DNA from: an uncultured Prevotella sp.
GTDB lineage: Bacteria; Bacteroidota; Bacteroidia; Bacteroidales; Bacteroidaceae
Direction: 5' to 3'
Length of the DNA stretch: 20,296 nt
Assembly: GCA_900542795.1 (NCBI GenBank)
Contig: UQPD01000028.1
Coordinates: 1-20,296 of the forward strand
Position 1 is the first letter of the stretch, and the number at the start of each line of letters is the position of its first letter. Shown here in pieces: positions 6,495 to 14,624 of the stretch. Below the pieces are notes generated by a model. It worked only from the letters and a program-made list of their open reading frames with translations. It was not told the DNA's origin and ran no database searches. A program made the position numbers and the translations under genes.

Positions 6495-9263
6495 ATGACA
6501 CAAAAGAAACATCGGTATGACGGACTTTCGGCACAACAAGTAACAGAAAGCCGCCAACAACATGGCACTAATGTGCTAACACCTCCTGCTAAAGACCCAC
6601 TGTGGAAACAGTTCTTGGAGAAATTTACAGATCCACTCATCATCATTCTGCTTATTGCAGGTATGCTGAGCATCGGCATTTCGCTCTACGAACGTTTTGG
6701 CTTGGGCGAAGGAGCCGAAGTATTCTTTGAACCTGTGGGAATCTTCGTGGCAATTCTGCTCGCTACCGGACTTGCCTTCTACTTTGAATTGCAAGCAGAC
6801 AAAGAATTTGCCATTCTGAATCAAGTTAACGATGACGAAGCTGTTGAGGTCATTCGCGATGGCAATGCCACCCAAATACCCCGCCGCGATGTGGTGGTAG
6901 GCGATATTGTTGTACTTTCTACAGGTCAAGAGGTGCCTGCTGATGCCGAATTGCTTGAGTCAACCCAACTCAGTGTAGACGAAAGCACACTCACAGGCGA
7001 ACCCCTTTGTCAGAAAACAACCGACCCCGAACGCTTTGACAAGAATGCCACCTATGCCTCGAACTTAGTACTTAAAGGTACTAAGGTAATGGAAGGACAC
7101 GGCATTTGCCGCGTAACAGCCGTGGGCGACCACACCGAACAAGGCAAGGTATTTGAAGCCGCACAAATTGACGCTTCGGTAAAAACACCACTCAACGAAC
7201 AGTTAGACGGCTTAGGCAAACTCATCACCCGAGTTAGTTATGCCATAGCAGCACTGATTGTAGTGGGTCGACTCATTATGTGCTTTGTAAATGGACTTGA
7301 AATAGATGACACACTCATTACAAGCAGCGAGTTCTTTACCACAGGCACAAATATCTCAGCATTTGTAGCATACGTGTTGCAGACACTCATGATTGCCGTC
7401 ACCCTTATTGTGGTTTCTGTCCCCGAAGGCTTACCAATGGCAGTTACACTGAGTTTGGCTTACAGCATGCGCCGCATGCTTCGCACCAACAACTTAGTAC
7501 GCAAAATGCACGCTTGCGAAACCATGGGTGCCACTACTGTTATCTGTACCGATAAAACGGGTACACTCACACAAAACCAAATGCGTGTGGACGAGGTGTT
7601 CTGTAAGGGACTTGACGAGCCCCAAAAAGAAGCTCAGCAAGAAGACACTGCAGCAAACACCCGCAAACTCTTTACCGAAGGTATTGCCGTAAACTCTACT
7701 GCAGCCCTCGACTTGGCAGATGCTGCACACCCCACGGTGTTAGGCAATCCTACTGAAGGAGCCCTCTTGTTGTGGCTTCATGGTCAAGGCGAAGACTACT
7801 TGAGTTTGCGCGAAGGAGCCCATACACTCGAAGAGCTTCCCTTTAGCACAGAACGCAAATACATGGCCACGGTAGTTACATCGGGACAGTTTAACGGACG
7901 CCGTATCATTTACGTAAAGGGTGCTCCCGAAATTGTACTGAACCTCTGCCAAGACATTGAAGGAGGCGTAACGAAGGAAGCTATTTTCAAAAAGCTCGAA
8001 GAATGGCAAGGTCGCGCCATGCGTACCCTTGGCTTTGCTTATCAAATTTTGGATGAGCATGCCACTACCCCCGTTATTGCCGATGGCAAGGTCTGCGCCC
8101 AAGGTCTCCACTTTATGGGTGCCGTAGCCATTGCCGACCCGGTACGTGCAGATGTTCCTGCAGCGGTTAAGGAATGTATTAACGCTGGCATAAGCATTAA
8201 GATTGTTACAGGCGACACCCCAGGCACGGCACGCGAAATTGGTCGTCAAATTGGTTTAATCTCAGACACCGATACCGACGATTGCATCATTACAGGTCCT
8301 GAGTTTGCAGCACTCAGCGACTCAGAACTCGAAGCACGCATCTTAGGACTAAAGATTATCTCGCGTGCGCGTCCCATGGACAAGAAGCGTTTGGTTGAAA
8401 CCCTGCAACGTCTCGGACAAGTTGTGGCAGTTACGGGGGATGGAACAAACGATGCGCCCGCCCTTAAGGCAGCCCACGTAGGTCTTTCTATGGGCGATGG
8501 CACTAGTGTGGCTAAGGAAGCCAGCGACATTACCATTGTCGATAACTCGTTTGCCTCTATAGGCAAGGCTGTGATGTGGGGTCGTTCGCTCTATCAAAAC
8601 ATCCAGCGCTTCTTACTCTTCCAGCTTACGGTGAACGTCACAGCTTGTTTGTTGGTACTTGTAGGTGCTTTTATGGGTACAGAGTCTCCGCTTACGGTTA
8701 CCCAGATGTTGTGGATCAACCTTATTATGGATACCTTTGCAGCCATGGCACTTGCCTCGTTACCTCCCTCTGAGCGTGTAATGCAAGATCGTCCTCGCAA
8801 CCGTCGCGACTTCATCCTTAATTCCGAGATGTTGCGCGAAATTGTGGGTGTAGGTGTTTTCTTCTTCCTGCTCTTGATAGGTATGCTCTACATCTTCCAG
8901 CATGCAGACATTCACTCGCTTACAGACTTTGTAGGTTTACAACTCTCGGCTAAGGGTGATGTAACACCTTATGAACTTACCTTGTTGTTTACTACTTTTG
9001 TGATGACGCACTTCTTCTATTTGTTTAATGCCCGTGCATTTAAAACAGAGCGCAGTGCTTTACACTTCAAGGGTTGTCAAGGTTTGCTCAGCACCTGCCT
9101 CATTATTCTGATAGGTCAGATAGCTATGGTTGAGATTCCTGGCATTCAGGAATTCTTTAACGTAACAGGTCTGAGTTTCACCGATTGGATGATTATTATC
9201 CTTGGCTCTTCGTTGGTACTTTGGGTACGCGAGGGTTGGCACCTTTTGTTTGGAAGAAAATAA
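6495..9263 (+). CDS. Calcium-translocating P-type ATPase, PMCA type
   Basis: This inner-membrane pump couples ATP hydrolysis to ion export, probably Ca2+. P-type landmarks are in order: actuator loop TGEP (167-170), TM4 motif PEGLP (310-314, Glu311), phosphorylation site DKTGTLT (Asp353), nucleotide-binding KGAPE (475-479) and hinge TGDGTND (647-653). TM6 carries NLIMDTFAAMALA with Asn742 and Asp746, matching the residues that bind calcium in SERCA/PMCA pumps. At 922 residues and about ten membrane spans, the length is typical of bacterial PMCA-type (IIB-like) pumps. There is no long C-terminal calmodulin-type tail. It is alone on its strand, with a 564-bp upstream region containing a -7 box and a phased repeat array. 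Ion choice is inferred from motifs; no metal-sensor gene is adjacent. Confidence 0.93.
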   Translation: MTQKKHRYDGLSAQQVTESRQQHGTNVLTPPAKDPLWKQFLEKFTDPLIIILLIAGMLSIGISLYERFGLGEGAEVFFEPVGIFVAILLATGLAFYFELQADKEFAILNQVNDDEAVEVIRDGNATQIPRRDVVVGDIVVLSTGQEVPADAELLESTQLSVDESTLTGEPLCQKTTDPERFDKNATYASNLVLKGTKVMEGHGICRVTAVGDHTEQGKVFEAAQIDASVKTPLNEQLDGLGKLITRVSYAIAALIVVGRLIMCFVNGLEIDDTLITSSEFFTTGTNISAFVAYVLQTLMIAVTLIVVSVPEGLPMAVTLSLAYSMRRMLRTNNLVRKMHACETMGATTVICTDKTGTLTQNQMRVDEVFCKGLDEPQKEAQQEDTAANTRKLFTEGIAVNSTAALDLADAAHPTVLGNPTEGALLLWLHGQGEDYLSLREGAHTLEELPFSTERKYMATVVTSGQFNGRRIIYVKGAPEIVLNLCQDIEGGVTKEAIFKKLEEWQGRAMRTLGFAYQILDEHATTPVIADGKVCAQGLHFMGAVAIADPVRADVPAAVKECINAGISIKIVTGDTPGTAREIGRQIGLISDTDTDDCIITGPEFAALSDSELEARILGLKIISRARPMDKKRLVETLQRLGQVVAVTGDGTNDAPALKAAHVGLSMGDGTSVAKEASDITIVDNSFASIGKAVMWGRSLYQNIQRFLLFQLTVNVTACLLVLVGAFMGTESPLTVTQMLWINLIMDTFAAMALASLPPSERVMQDRPRNRRDFILNSEMLREIVGVGVFFFLLLIGMLYIFQHADIHSLTDFVGLQLSAKGDVTPYELTLLFTTFVMTHFFYLFNARAFKTERSALHFKGCQGLLSTCLIILIGQIAMVEIPGIQEFFNVTGLSFTDWMIIILGSSLVLWVREGWHLLFGRK

Positions 9264-9362
9264 GCAAATAGTCTGTGCAAATATAATGCAAGAAGAGATA
9301 AATGTTCAATCTAATCTGCATCATAAAAGTATAGACAACGTCATTATATTGTTTGCTTCTAT

Positions 9363-9515
9363 CGTCCAGCAATAGGCTGGACGGCAAAGTAATATATATT
9401 AAAACGCAAAGTATATTGATATAAATGGTCGTCCAGCCTAGGCTAGACGACAAAGTAATATATATTAAAAAGCAAAGTATCTTAACATAAATGGTCGTCC
9501 AGCCTAGGCTGGACG
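9363..9515 (+). repeat. Palindromic 66-67-bp repeat array, right cluster (three units)
   Basis: Three copies of the palindrome lie at 9363-9383 (loop altered to AATAG), 9428-9451 (24 bp, one stem mismatch) and 9496-9515 (perfect 20 bp). Palindrome starts are 67 and 66 bp apart. The spacers each carry GCAAAGTA or CAAAGTAA motifs around an ATATATATT stretch. The array starts 100 bp after the calcium ATPase stop and could also act as a terminator. Relative to the gene before it, its orientation equals that of the clpB-side array. Confidence 0.85.
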
Positions 9516-9551
9516 ATAGAGTAATACTACATTCTGACTTCACACGCTTCA

Positions 9552-9612
9552 AAAACCTTATACACGAAACACGCTATCATGGCAATAGATATTGTTTCGT
9601 GTATAAGGTTTT
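9552..9612. repeat. Perfect 19-bp inverted repeat, 23-nt loop
   Basis: AAAACCTTATACACGAAAC (9552-9570) is exactly complementary to 9594-9612. The loop contains no recognisable gene or motif. It is the first of at least four separate stem-loops in a row up to 10050. Confidence 0.8.
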
Positions 9613-9621
9613 GAATATTTG

Positions 9622-9810
9622 CCCCAATGCACTTCGCATGCCGTAGGTGTGCGCAATAGGGCATAGACGAACAGCAGTTTTCATTGACGTTATATTATAG
9701 AGGTTGTAAAATGCCCCAGATAAATTAAATATCCAATCATGCGTGTCCTATGAAAACGGCTGTACGCCTAGGCCCAATTGCACACCTACAGCGTGCGAAG
9801 TTCATCGGGG
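9622..9810. repeat. Long imperfect inverted repeat with ~62-nt arms, MITE-like
   Basis: The arms 9622-9684 and 9750-9810 are complementary over most of their length with scattered mismatches and one short indel. Matching blocks include CCCC, ACTTCGCA, TAGGTGTGC, GGGC and GTTTTCAT. A 65-bp AT-rich centre separates them. No open frame of note and no clear target-site duplication are seen. A miniature inverted-repeat element or the degenerate end of a larger mobile element is the simplest reading; a structured RNA is possible. Confidence 0.7.
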
Positions 9811-9823
9811 ATACATCCAATAA

Positions 9824-9872
9824 CCAGGCATGAGAGTGAGGGGAGACAAGCTCCCCTCACTCTCATGCCTGG
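9824..9872. repeat. Perfect 22-bp stem, 5-nt loop hairpin
   Basis: Positions 9824-9845 (starting CCAGGCATGAGAGTGAGG) pair without a mismatch with 9851-9872 around ACAAG. No T-run follows in either direction, so it is not a classical intrinsic terminator, although it sits between two convergent genes. Confidence 0.85.
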
Positions 9873-9882
9873 CTACCTTATA

Positions 9883-9909
9883 TCACCCCTAACGGGGTGA
9901 GGCTGGCGC
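9883..9909 (+). repeat. TCACCCC/GGGGTGA hairpin sharing GGGTGAGGCTGGCGC with the clpB terminator
   Basis: A 7-bp stem (9883-9889 with 9894-9900) closes a TAAC loop. GGGTGAGGCTGGCGC (9895-9909), followed after one differing base by TGAAA, repeats positions 171-185 and the bases after them. The two sites belong to the same small repeat family, but here the GC-rich left arm is lost. Confidence 0.6.
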
Positions 9910-9964
9910 GTGAAATATTAATTAATATTCCCTCAAATAATCAGACATAGTTTTTTACTGGTGA

Positions 9965-10050
9965 CCCATAAATTTTCCATAAATTTCTCGCGCTAGCCCA
10001 AACCCCGAAAGGGGTTATTTATGGAAATTCAAAAAATAAAAATTTATGGG
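9965..10050. repeat. Nested inverted repeat around an AACCCCGAAAGGGGTT hairpin
   Basis: CCCATAAATTTT at the left end is complementary to AAAATTTATGGG at the right end. Inside, TTCCATAAAT pairs with ATTTATGGAA, and the centre is a 6-bp stem with a GAAA loop at 10001-10016. It is the last of the stem-loops in this gap and could end miaB transcripts, but no T-run is evident. Confidence 0.55.
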
Positions 10051-10112
10051 AATTTGTGGCTCATTGATGGACATTTTTGACTACCCCAAGCGCGAAGCGC
10101 AAATAAAATAAA

Positions 10113-10134
10113 TTTTAGACTTTACAGACTACTA
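10113..10134 (+). repeat. 22-nt exact direct repeat, copy 2
   Basis: Identical to 31-52 in the same orientation. Here it is followed by TATATTATAGGAGTACCC instead of the palindromic array. It lies 31 bp beyond the miaB stop codon. Confidence 0.75.
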
Positions 10135-10165
10135 TATATTATAGGAGTACCCTTTGGGATGAAAA

Positions 10166-11488
10166 TCACAAAATTTCTTCGCCTTTAAGTGTTGCGCTCG
10201 ACGACTCGGTGATGCGTACACGCACGTATTCGCCAGGACGATGTGTACCACGGTCAAATACTACCACCTTGTTTTGTTCGGTACGACCAAAGAGCTGATC
10301 CTTTGAACGCTTGCTGACACCTTCCACCAAAATTTCATATTCCTGACCGATGCAACGCTGATTGCTCTCGGCACTTAATTCATTTTGCAAAGCAATCAAC
10401 TCGTTCAATCTACGAATCTTGATTTCCTCAGGCACATCGTCGGGCAAATGACGCGAAGCATAAGTGCCAGGACGCTCGCTATACTTAAACATAAACGATG
10501 AGTCGTAGCCACACTCACGCATCAATGAAAGCGAAAGTTGATGATCCTCTTCGGTCTCTGAGCAATAACCTGCAAAAATATCGGTAGAGAGTCCACAATC
10601 GGGAATAATGCGACGTATTGCAGCCACGCGGTCCATGTACCACTCGCGTGTGTACTTGCGGTTCATCAATTTGAGTATGCGGTCTGAACCACTCTGCACA
10701 GGCAAATGGATGTGACGACACACGTTAGGCTCTTCGGCAATAACATGCAATGTTTCATCGCTCATATCCTTAGGATGGCTGGTGCTGAAACGTATGCGCA
10801 AGCCTGGTACGGTACGAGCTACAGTGCGCAACAACTCAGGAAAACGAATTTCGCTACCATCCTCCTTAGTCCAACAATAGGAGTTTACGTTCTGTCCTAA
10901 CAAGGTTATTTCCTTATAGTTGCGTGCTTCAAGGTCGCGTGCTTCAGTAAGAATGCTCTCAACATCGCGCGAACGTTCACGACCACGTGTGTAAGGCACA
11001 ATGCAATAGTGGCAAAAGTTGTTGCAACCACGCATAATACTGATGAAGCCTGAAATGCGACTACCACAATAACGCTCGGGAACAATGTCGCGATAGGTTT
11101 CGGTTGTGCTCAGTTCAATGTCCATTGCCTTTTGTCCTACCTCAGCTTGTGCAATAAGGTCGGGCAATGAAAGGTAAGCATCAGGACCTGCCACGAGGTC
11201 GACTCCATGCTCGTTGAGCAATCCTTCTTTTACGCGTTCTGCCATGCAGCCCAACACGCCAATAATGAGTTTACGACCCTTACGGCGCATCGCATTAAGG
11301 GCTTCGAGGCGGTGAATGATTTTTTGCTCTGCATTATCACGCACTGAACAAGTGTTCAGAAACACCGCATCAGCCTCATCTAAACTTTCGCAGGGTTCGT
11401 ATCCTGCCATCTTCATCACCGAGGCTACCACCTCGCTATCTGCCACATTCATTTGGCAGCCATATGTTTCTATATAGAGATGTTTCAT
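10166..11488 (-). CDS. miaB: tRNA-2-methylthio-N6-dimethylallyladenosine synthase (MiaB)
   Basis: This radical-SAM methylthiotransferase adds a methylthio group to N6-isopentenyladenosine-37 of tRNAs that read UNN codons. The N-terminal UPF0004 domain holds three cluster-binding cysteines: Cys11 (TYGCQMN), Cys47 (NTCSVR) and Cys81 (LGCMAER). The radical-SAM motif is GCNNFCHYC with Cys155, Cys159 and Cys162. The C-terminal TRAM domain occupies roughly the last 65 residues. The 440-residue length and the YGCQMNVADSE start fit MiaB better than its relatives RimO or MtaB. It lies 51 bp after rnhA on the same strand; the gap carries the TTAAGTGTTAAG sequence seen in the argS-rnhA repeats. Confidence 0.95.
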   Translation of the reverse strand: MKHLYIETYGCQMNVADSEVVASVMKMAGYEPCESLDEADAVFLNTCSVRDNAEQKIIHRLEALNAMRRKGRKLIIGVLGCMAERVKEGLLNEHGVDLVAGPDAYLSLPDLIAQAEVGQKAMDIELSTTETYRDIVPERYCGSRISGFISIMRGCNNFCHYCIVPYTRGRERSRDVESILTEARDLEARNYKEITLLGQNVNSYCWTKEDGSEIRFPELLRTVARTVPGLRIRFSTSHPKDMSDETLHVIAEEPNVCRHIHLPVQSGSDRILKLMNRKYTREWYMDRVAAIRRIIPDCGLSTDIFAGYCSETEEDHQLSLSLMRECGYDSSFMFKYSERPGTYASRHLPDDVPEEIKIRRLNELIALQNELSAESNQRCIGQEYEILVEGVSKRSKDQLFGRTEQNKVVVFDRGTHRPGEYVRVRITESSSATLKGEEIL

Positions 11489-11539
11489 AATTAAGTGTTA
11501 AGTAAGAAGTAATGCCATGCTAAGAGAGACGGGTCAAAA

Positions 11540-12274
11540 CTATTTTCTTCCGAAGTCGGCAGGCACCTCGCCCCAACTTTTTGTTTCCCATTTTAGCAAG
11601 GGGATATCAGCATAGTCGTGCGTACATAGCCAATTTTCTGCACGTTCTATCAGTTGAAAGAGTTTTTCAGTACGGGGTGTTCGTGCCAATTTAGTGCGGC
11701 ATTTGCGTGCCTTTACCCACATCATTGCATTACGACTGTCAGAGTATATGGTCATTGTGCGACCTCGCTGCTTAAGCAGTGCCAAGGCATGCACTATTGC
11801 CAAGAACTCGCCGATGTTGTTTGTGCCATGCACCGGACCGAAATGAAAAATTTCTTGTCCTGTTGCCAAATATACGCCACGATACTCCATCGGACCTGGA
11901 TTGCCCGAACAAGCTGCGTCTACTGCCAAAGCATCGGCTTTTACCTCAGGCGGCAAAGGCAACACGGTGTCATTGCGCCAATCGGGAGGATTAGCTACCT
12001 CGCCCTTACGTGCCACAGGATACGGCTGAGCAGATTGTGCTGATTGCACATTCTTTGCCTCTATTGCCACAGCGGGTTGTGCATTAGCCATGCGTTGTGC
12101 CACATGTTTTTCGGCACCATCGGCATAAGCTTGTTGCGCCTCTGCCTCCGTCTTAAACGACTTATACGCAGCTGCAGGAAAGCCCTTCACCTGTTGTTGG
12201 CACTCCTCCCATGTGTAATACACGCCTGGCTCACGACCACGCCACACTACATAATATTTGGTTTTGGAAGACAA
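11540..12274 (-). CDS. Ribonuclease H with N-terminal viroplasmin-like domain
   Basis: This enzyme cuts the RNA strand of RNA-DNA hybrids. The N-terminal caulimovirus viroplasmin-like domain (about 5-50) has KYYVVWRGREPGVYYTWEEC and a conserved AAYKSFKT, a module that binds RNA-DNA hybrids. The C-terminal RNase H fold (about 113-244) has the metal-binding residues: Asp119 (VDAACSGNPG), Glu156 (NNIGEF), Asp179 (YSDS) and Asp240 (PADFGRK at the end). The start codon is TTG (12274-12272): no in-frame ATG precedes the conserved domain, and this start gives the normal family N-terminus. A variable linker rich in Ala and Gln joins the domains. It lies between argS and miaB on the same strand. Confidence 0.94.
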   Translation of the reverse strand: MSSKTKYYVVWRGREPGVYYTWEECQQQVKGFPAAAYKSFKTEAEAQQAYADGAEKHVAQRMANAQPAVAIEAKNVQSAQSAQPYPVARKGEVANPPDWRNDTVLPLPPEVKADALAVDAACSGNPGPMEYRGVYLATGQEIFHFGPVHGTNNIGEFLAIVHALALLKQRGRTMTIYSDSRNAMMWVKARKCRTKLARTPRTEKLFQLIERAENWLCTHDYADIPLLKWETKSWGEVPADFGRK

Positions 12275-12279
12275 AAAAT

Positions 12280-12469
12280 TTAAGTATTAAGTGTTAAGTA
12301 TTACATTCTATTTAAGTATTAAGTGTTAAGTATTAAGTATTACATTCTAATTAGGTGATTGATAGAGCACATCTGCATAGCCCTATTACTTACTACCTAT
12401 TACTTATTACTTGTAAGTCTTTATACTTAATTAGAATGTAATACTTAATACTTAACACTTAATACTTAA
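12280..12469. repeat. TTAAGTATTAAG repeats with a perfect 42-bp inverted repeat
   Basis: Two direct copies (12280-12310 and 12312-12350) share TTAAGTATTAAGTGTTAAG and end in TTACATTCTA. The arm 12312-12353 is exactly complementary to 12428-12469, leaving a 74-bp loop. The loop holds further TTACTTATTAC-type variants. It fills the whole gap between argS and rnhA. No gene is present. It may be an expanded low-complexity repeat, a recombination product, or an RNA hairpin that tunes rnhA expression. Confidence 0.85.
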
Positions 12470-12473
12470 TCCC

Positions 12474-14291
12474 TTACATTCTCTCAGGCATTTCAATGCC
12501 GAGCAGACCCATGCCGAGGCGTACCACCTTAGCCACATTCCTTGAGAGCACAAGGCGGAACACTTGCTTCTTGGCATCCTCTTCGCGCATAATGCTAAAG
12601 TCGTGGTAGAATTGGTTGTACTCCTTCACCAACTCATAGCAATAGTTAGCTACGGCTGCAGGCTGATATTCAGAACCTGCTTGACGTACTACAGCAGCGA
12701 AGTCGGCTATGTGCTGAATAATCTCCTCTTCCTTAGTAGAAATTTCTACATCAGTAGGCAAAGTGTCGGGCACCTGAATACCTGCATCGGCAGCCTTACG
12801 CAAAATTGAACGAATACGAGCGTAAGTGTATTGGATAAACGGACCTGTATTGCCATTAAAGTCGATACTCTCTTCAGGGTTGAACAACATGTTCTTGCGA
12901 GCATCCACCTTCAAAAGGAAATACTTAAGCGCACCCATACCTACGATGCGTGCCACTTCGTTTTTCTCCTCGTCTGACATGTCAGTAGACTTCTTTGCCT
13001 CGTCAATGGTCTGACGTGCTTGAGCTATCATACCTGCTACCAAGTCATCAGCATCAACCACTGTACCTTCGCGGCTCTTCATTTTGCCATTGGGCAACTC
13101 AACCATACCATATGAGAAGTGTACCAAACTCTTACCCCACTCAAAACCTAAGCGGTCGAGCAAGATTGAAAGCACTTGGAAGTGGTAGTTCTGCTCGTTA
13201 CCCACCACATAAATCATCTTGTCGATGGGGAAGTCCTGAAAACGGAGTTTTGCCGTACCAATATCCTGTGTCATATACACACTGGTACCATCGGCACGCA
13301 ACAAGAGCTTTTCGTCCAAGCCATCCTTAGTAAGGTCTGCCCAAACCGAACCATCTTCCTTGCGGAAGAAGAGTCCCTTCTGCAAACCCTCTTCAACGGC
13401 AGCCTTACCCACGAGGTAGGTGTCGCTTTCATAATAAATCTTGTCGAAGCCAACGCCCAAAGCCTTGTAGGTTTCATCGAAGCCCTCATAAACCCACTCG
13501 TTCATTTTGCGCCACAAAGCACGCACTTCTTTGTCGCCTGCTTCCCACTTCACGAGCATTTCGTGAGCTTCTTGCATCAACGGACTCTCTTTTTCAGCCT
13601 TTGCCTTAGCATCGTCAGCGCTCATGCCTTCGGCCTCGAATTTTTCTTGCAATTCTTTTACCTCAGCGCGGTAGTGCTTGTCAAAGGCTACATAGTAGTC
13701 GCCAATAAGGTGGTCGCCCTTCTTACCGCTACTCTGCGGAGTTTCGCCATTGCCATACTTCAACCAAGCCAACATCGACTTGCAGATGTGGATGCCACGG
13801 TCGTTCACAATGTTAGTCTTCACCACACGGTTGCCATTAGCCTCAACCACACCAGCAAGTGCCCAACCCAACAAGTTGTTACGCACGTGACCCAAGTGGA
13901 GGGGTTTATTAGTGTTAGGCGAAGAATATTCAATCATCACCAACGGACTGTTTTCGTTAGGACGAGTGATACCATACGCTTCGTTTGCGTCAATATCGTT
14001 AAGCAACGCAATCCACTGTGCGGGAGCAATAACCAAATTAAGGAAGCCCTTTACCACATTGAAGTTTTCAATGAGTGACGTATTGTCCTTCATCCACTGA
14101 CCAATTTCCTGAGCAGTGTCTTCGGGCTTTTTACGCGAAATGCGCAAGAAGGGGAACACCACTAGTGTGAGGTGTCCTTCGAATTCCTTTTTAGTTTTTT
14201 GCAACGTTACTTGTTCAGCAGTAACGTCTTGTCCGTAGAGTGCCTTTATGGCCTCAATCACAGCAGCATTAAGTTGTTGTTCTATCTTCAT
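12474..14291 (-). CDS. argS: Arginine--tRNA ligase
   Basis: This class I aminoacyl-tRNA synthetase charges tRNA-Arg in the cytoplasm. The N-terminal additional (Add-1) domain covers about 1-110. The catalytic HIGH motif is HLGH (132-135) within SPNTNKPLHLGHVRNNLLG. The KMSKS-equivalent is MKSREG (404-409). The C-terminal DALR anticodon-binding domain starts near residue 490 (GPFIQYTYARIRSIL) and ends LGMGLLGIEMPERM, the normal family terminus. The 605-residue length fits Bacteroidetes ArgRS, including a charged insertion at about 183-255. The ATG start is standard. A TAACTTTG -7 box lies about 60 bp upstream. rnhA and miaB follow on the same strand and may be partly cotranscribed. Confidence 0.97.
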   Translation of the reverse strand: MKIEQQLNAAVIEAIKALYGQDVTAEQVTLQKTKKEFEGHLTLVVFPFLRISRKKPEDTAQEIGQWMKDNTSLIENFNVVKGFLNLVIAPAQWIALLNDIDANEAYGITRPNENSPLVMIEYSSPNTNKPLHLGHVRNNLLGWALAGVVEANGNRVVKTNIVNDRGIHICKSMLAWLKYGNGETPQSSGKKGDHLIGDYYVAFDKHYRAEVKELQEKFEAEGMSADDAKAKAEKESPLMQEAHEMLVKWEAGDKEVRALWRKMNEWVYEGFDETYKALGVGFDKIYYESDTYLVGKAAVEEGLQKGLFFRKEDGSVWADLTKDGLDEKLLLRADGTSVYMTQDIGTAKLRFQDFPIDKMIYVVGNEQNYHFQVLSILLDRLGFEWGKSLVHFSYGMVELPNGKMKSREGTVVDADDLVAGMIAQARQTIDEAKKSTDMSDEEKNEVARIVGMGALKYFLLKVDARKNMLFNPEESIDFNGNTGPFIQYTYARIRSILRKAADAGIQVPDTLPTDVEISTKEEEIIQHIADFAAVVRQAGSEYQPAAVANYCYELVKEYNQFYHDFSIMREEDAKKQVFRLVLSRNVAKVVRLGMGLLGIEMPERM

Positions 14292-14351
14292 TTTTGTCTT
14301 TATTTTCTAAATCAGAAGTAGCTTGTCTGTTTTATTTTGATATTTAAAGTG

Positions 14352-14359
14352 CAAAGTTA
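14352..14359 (-). promoter_or_regulatory. -7 box of argS
   Basis: Read on the minus strand this is TAACTTTG followed by CAC, an exact match to TAnnTTTG. The leader would be about 50-55 nt. A TTTG lies upstream at a 14-bp spacing rather than 19, so the -33 element is not convincing. Confidence 0.55.
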
Positions 14360-14526
14360 CTGAAAGTTAGGCGCAAATGCGAGATGTTACGCCAAAATCT
14401 TTCATTTTAATTGCACATAAAAAACCATAAAAAGGCGTTTAGCCATTTCGTAGGACGCGCATAATTAGATAGTTTATTTTATGGAAGAGGATTAACAGCA
14501 CAAATACGGGGTCAATAAAAACAACA

Positions 14527-14563
14527 GCCTGTCGATAGTGAAGAACGTTCACTGCCGACAGGC
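14527..14563 (-). terminator. Terminator of the right-hand three-gene cluster
   Basis: GCCTGTCG (14527-14534) pairs with CGACAGGC (14556-14563), then AGTGAA with TTCACT after a small internal loop, around a 5-nt apex. On the minus strand it is followed by TGTTGTTTTTATTG. It lies about 62 bp past the stop of the large exported protein, in the gap (14292-14624) that otherwise holds only the argS promoter. Confidence 0.8.
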
Positions 14564-14624
14564 ATATTCTGTATTTTGTCTATAAAGCACTATATTGCTA
14601 TTATGCAAAAAGCTTCTTATGTGG

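Larger units (their letters stand above)
9264..10165. other. Repeat-filled gap between convergent genes
   Basis: About 900 bp between the ATPase (+) and miaB (-) hold no credible gene. The content is the palindromic array (9363-9515), a 19-bp inverted repeat, the 62-nt-arm inverted repeat, a 22-bp hairpin, a short GC hairpin, a nested repeat and a 22-nt dispersed repeat. A 118-codon minus-strand frame (9196-9552) is only a translation of the repeat array, as its repeated ITLSSSLGWTTIY peptide shows. Confidence 0.75.

Noticed and set aside
9363..9515. CRISPR-like array of regular repeats
   Set aside because: Both repeat and spacer are conserved among units and each repeat is a full palindrome. 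CRISPR spacers should be unrelated. No cas genes are present.
9196..9552. Minus-strand 118-codon frame after the ATPase
   Set aside because: Its repeated peptide is only the translation of the palindromic repeat array.
13176..14078. Plus-strand 300-codon frame inside argS
   Set aside because: It is an antisense shadow of a well-supported synthetase gene.
14292..14624. Possible tRNA or small RNA gene in the gap before argS
   Set aside because: Only a terminator hairpin and the argS -7 box are seen; no cloverleaf or conserved tRNA arms.
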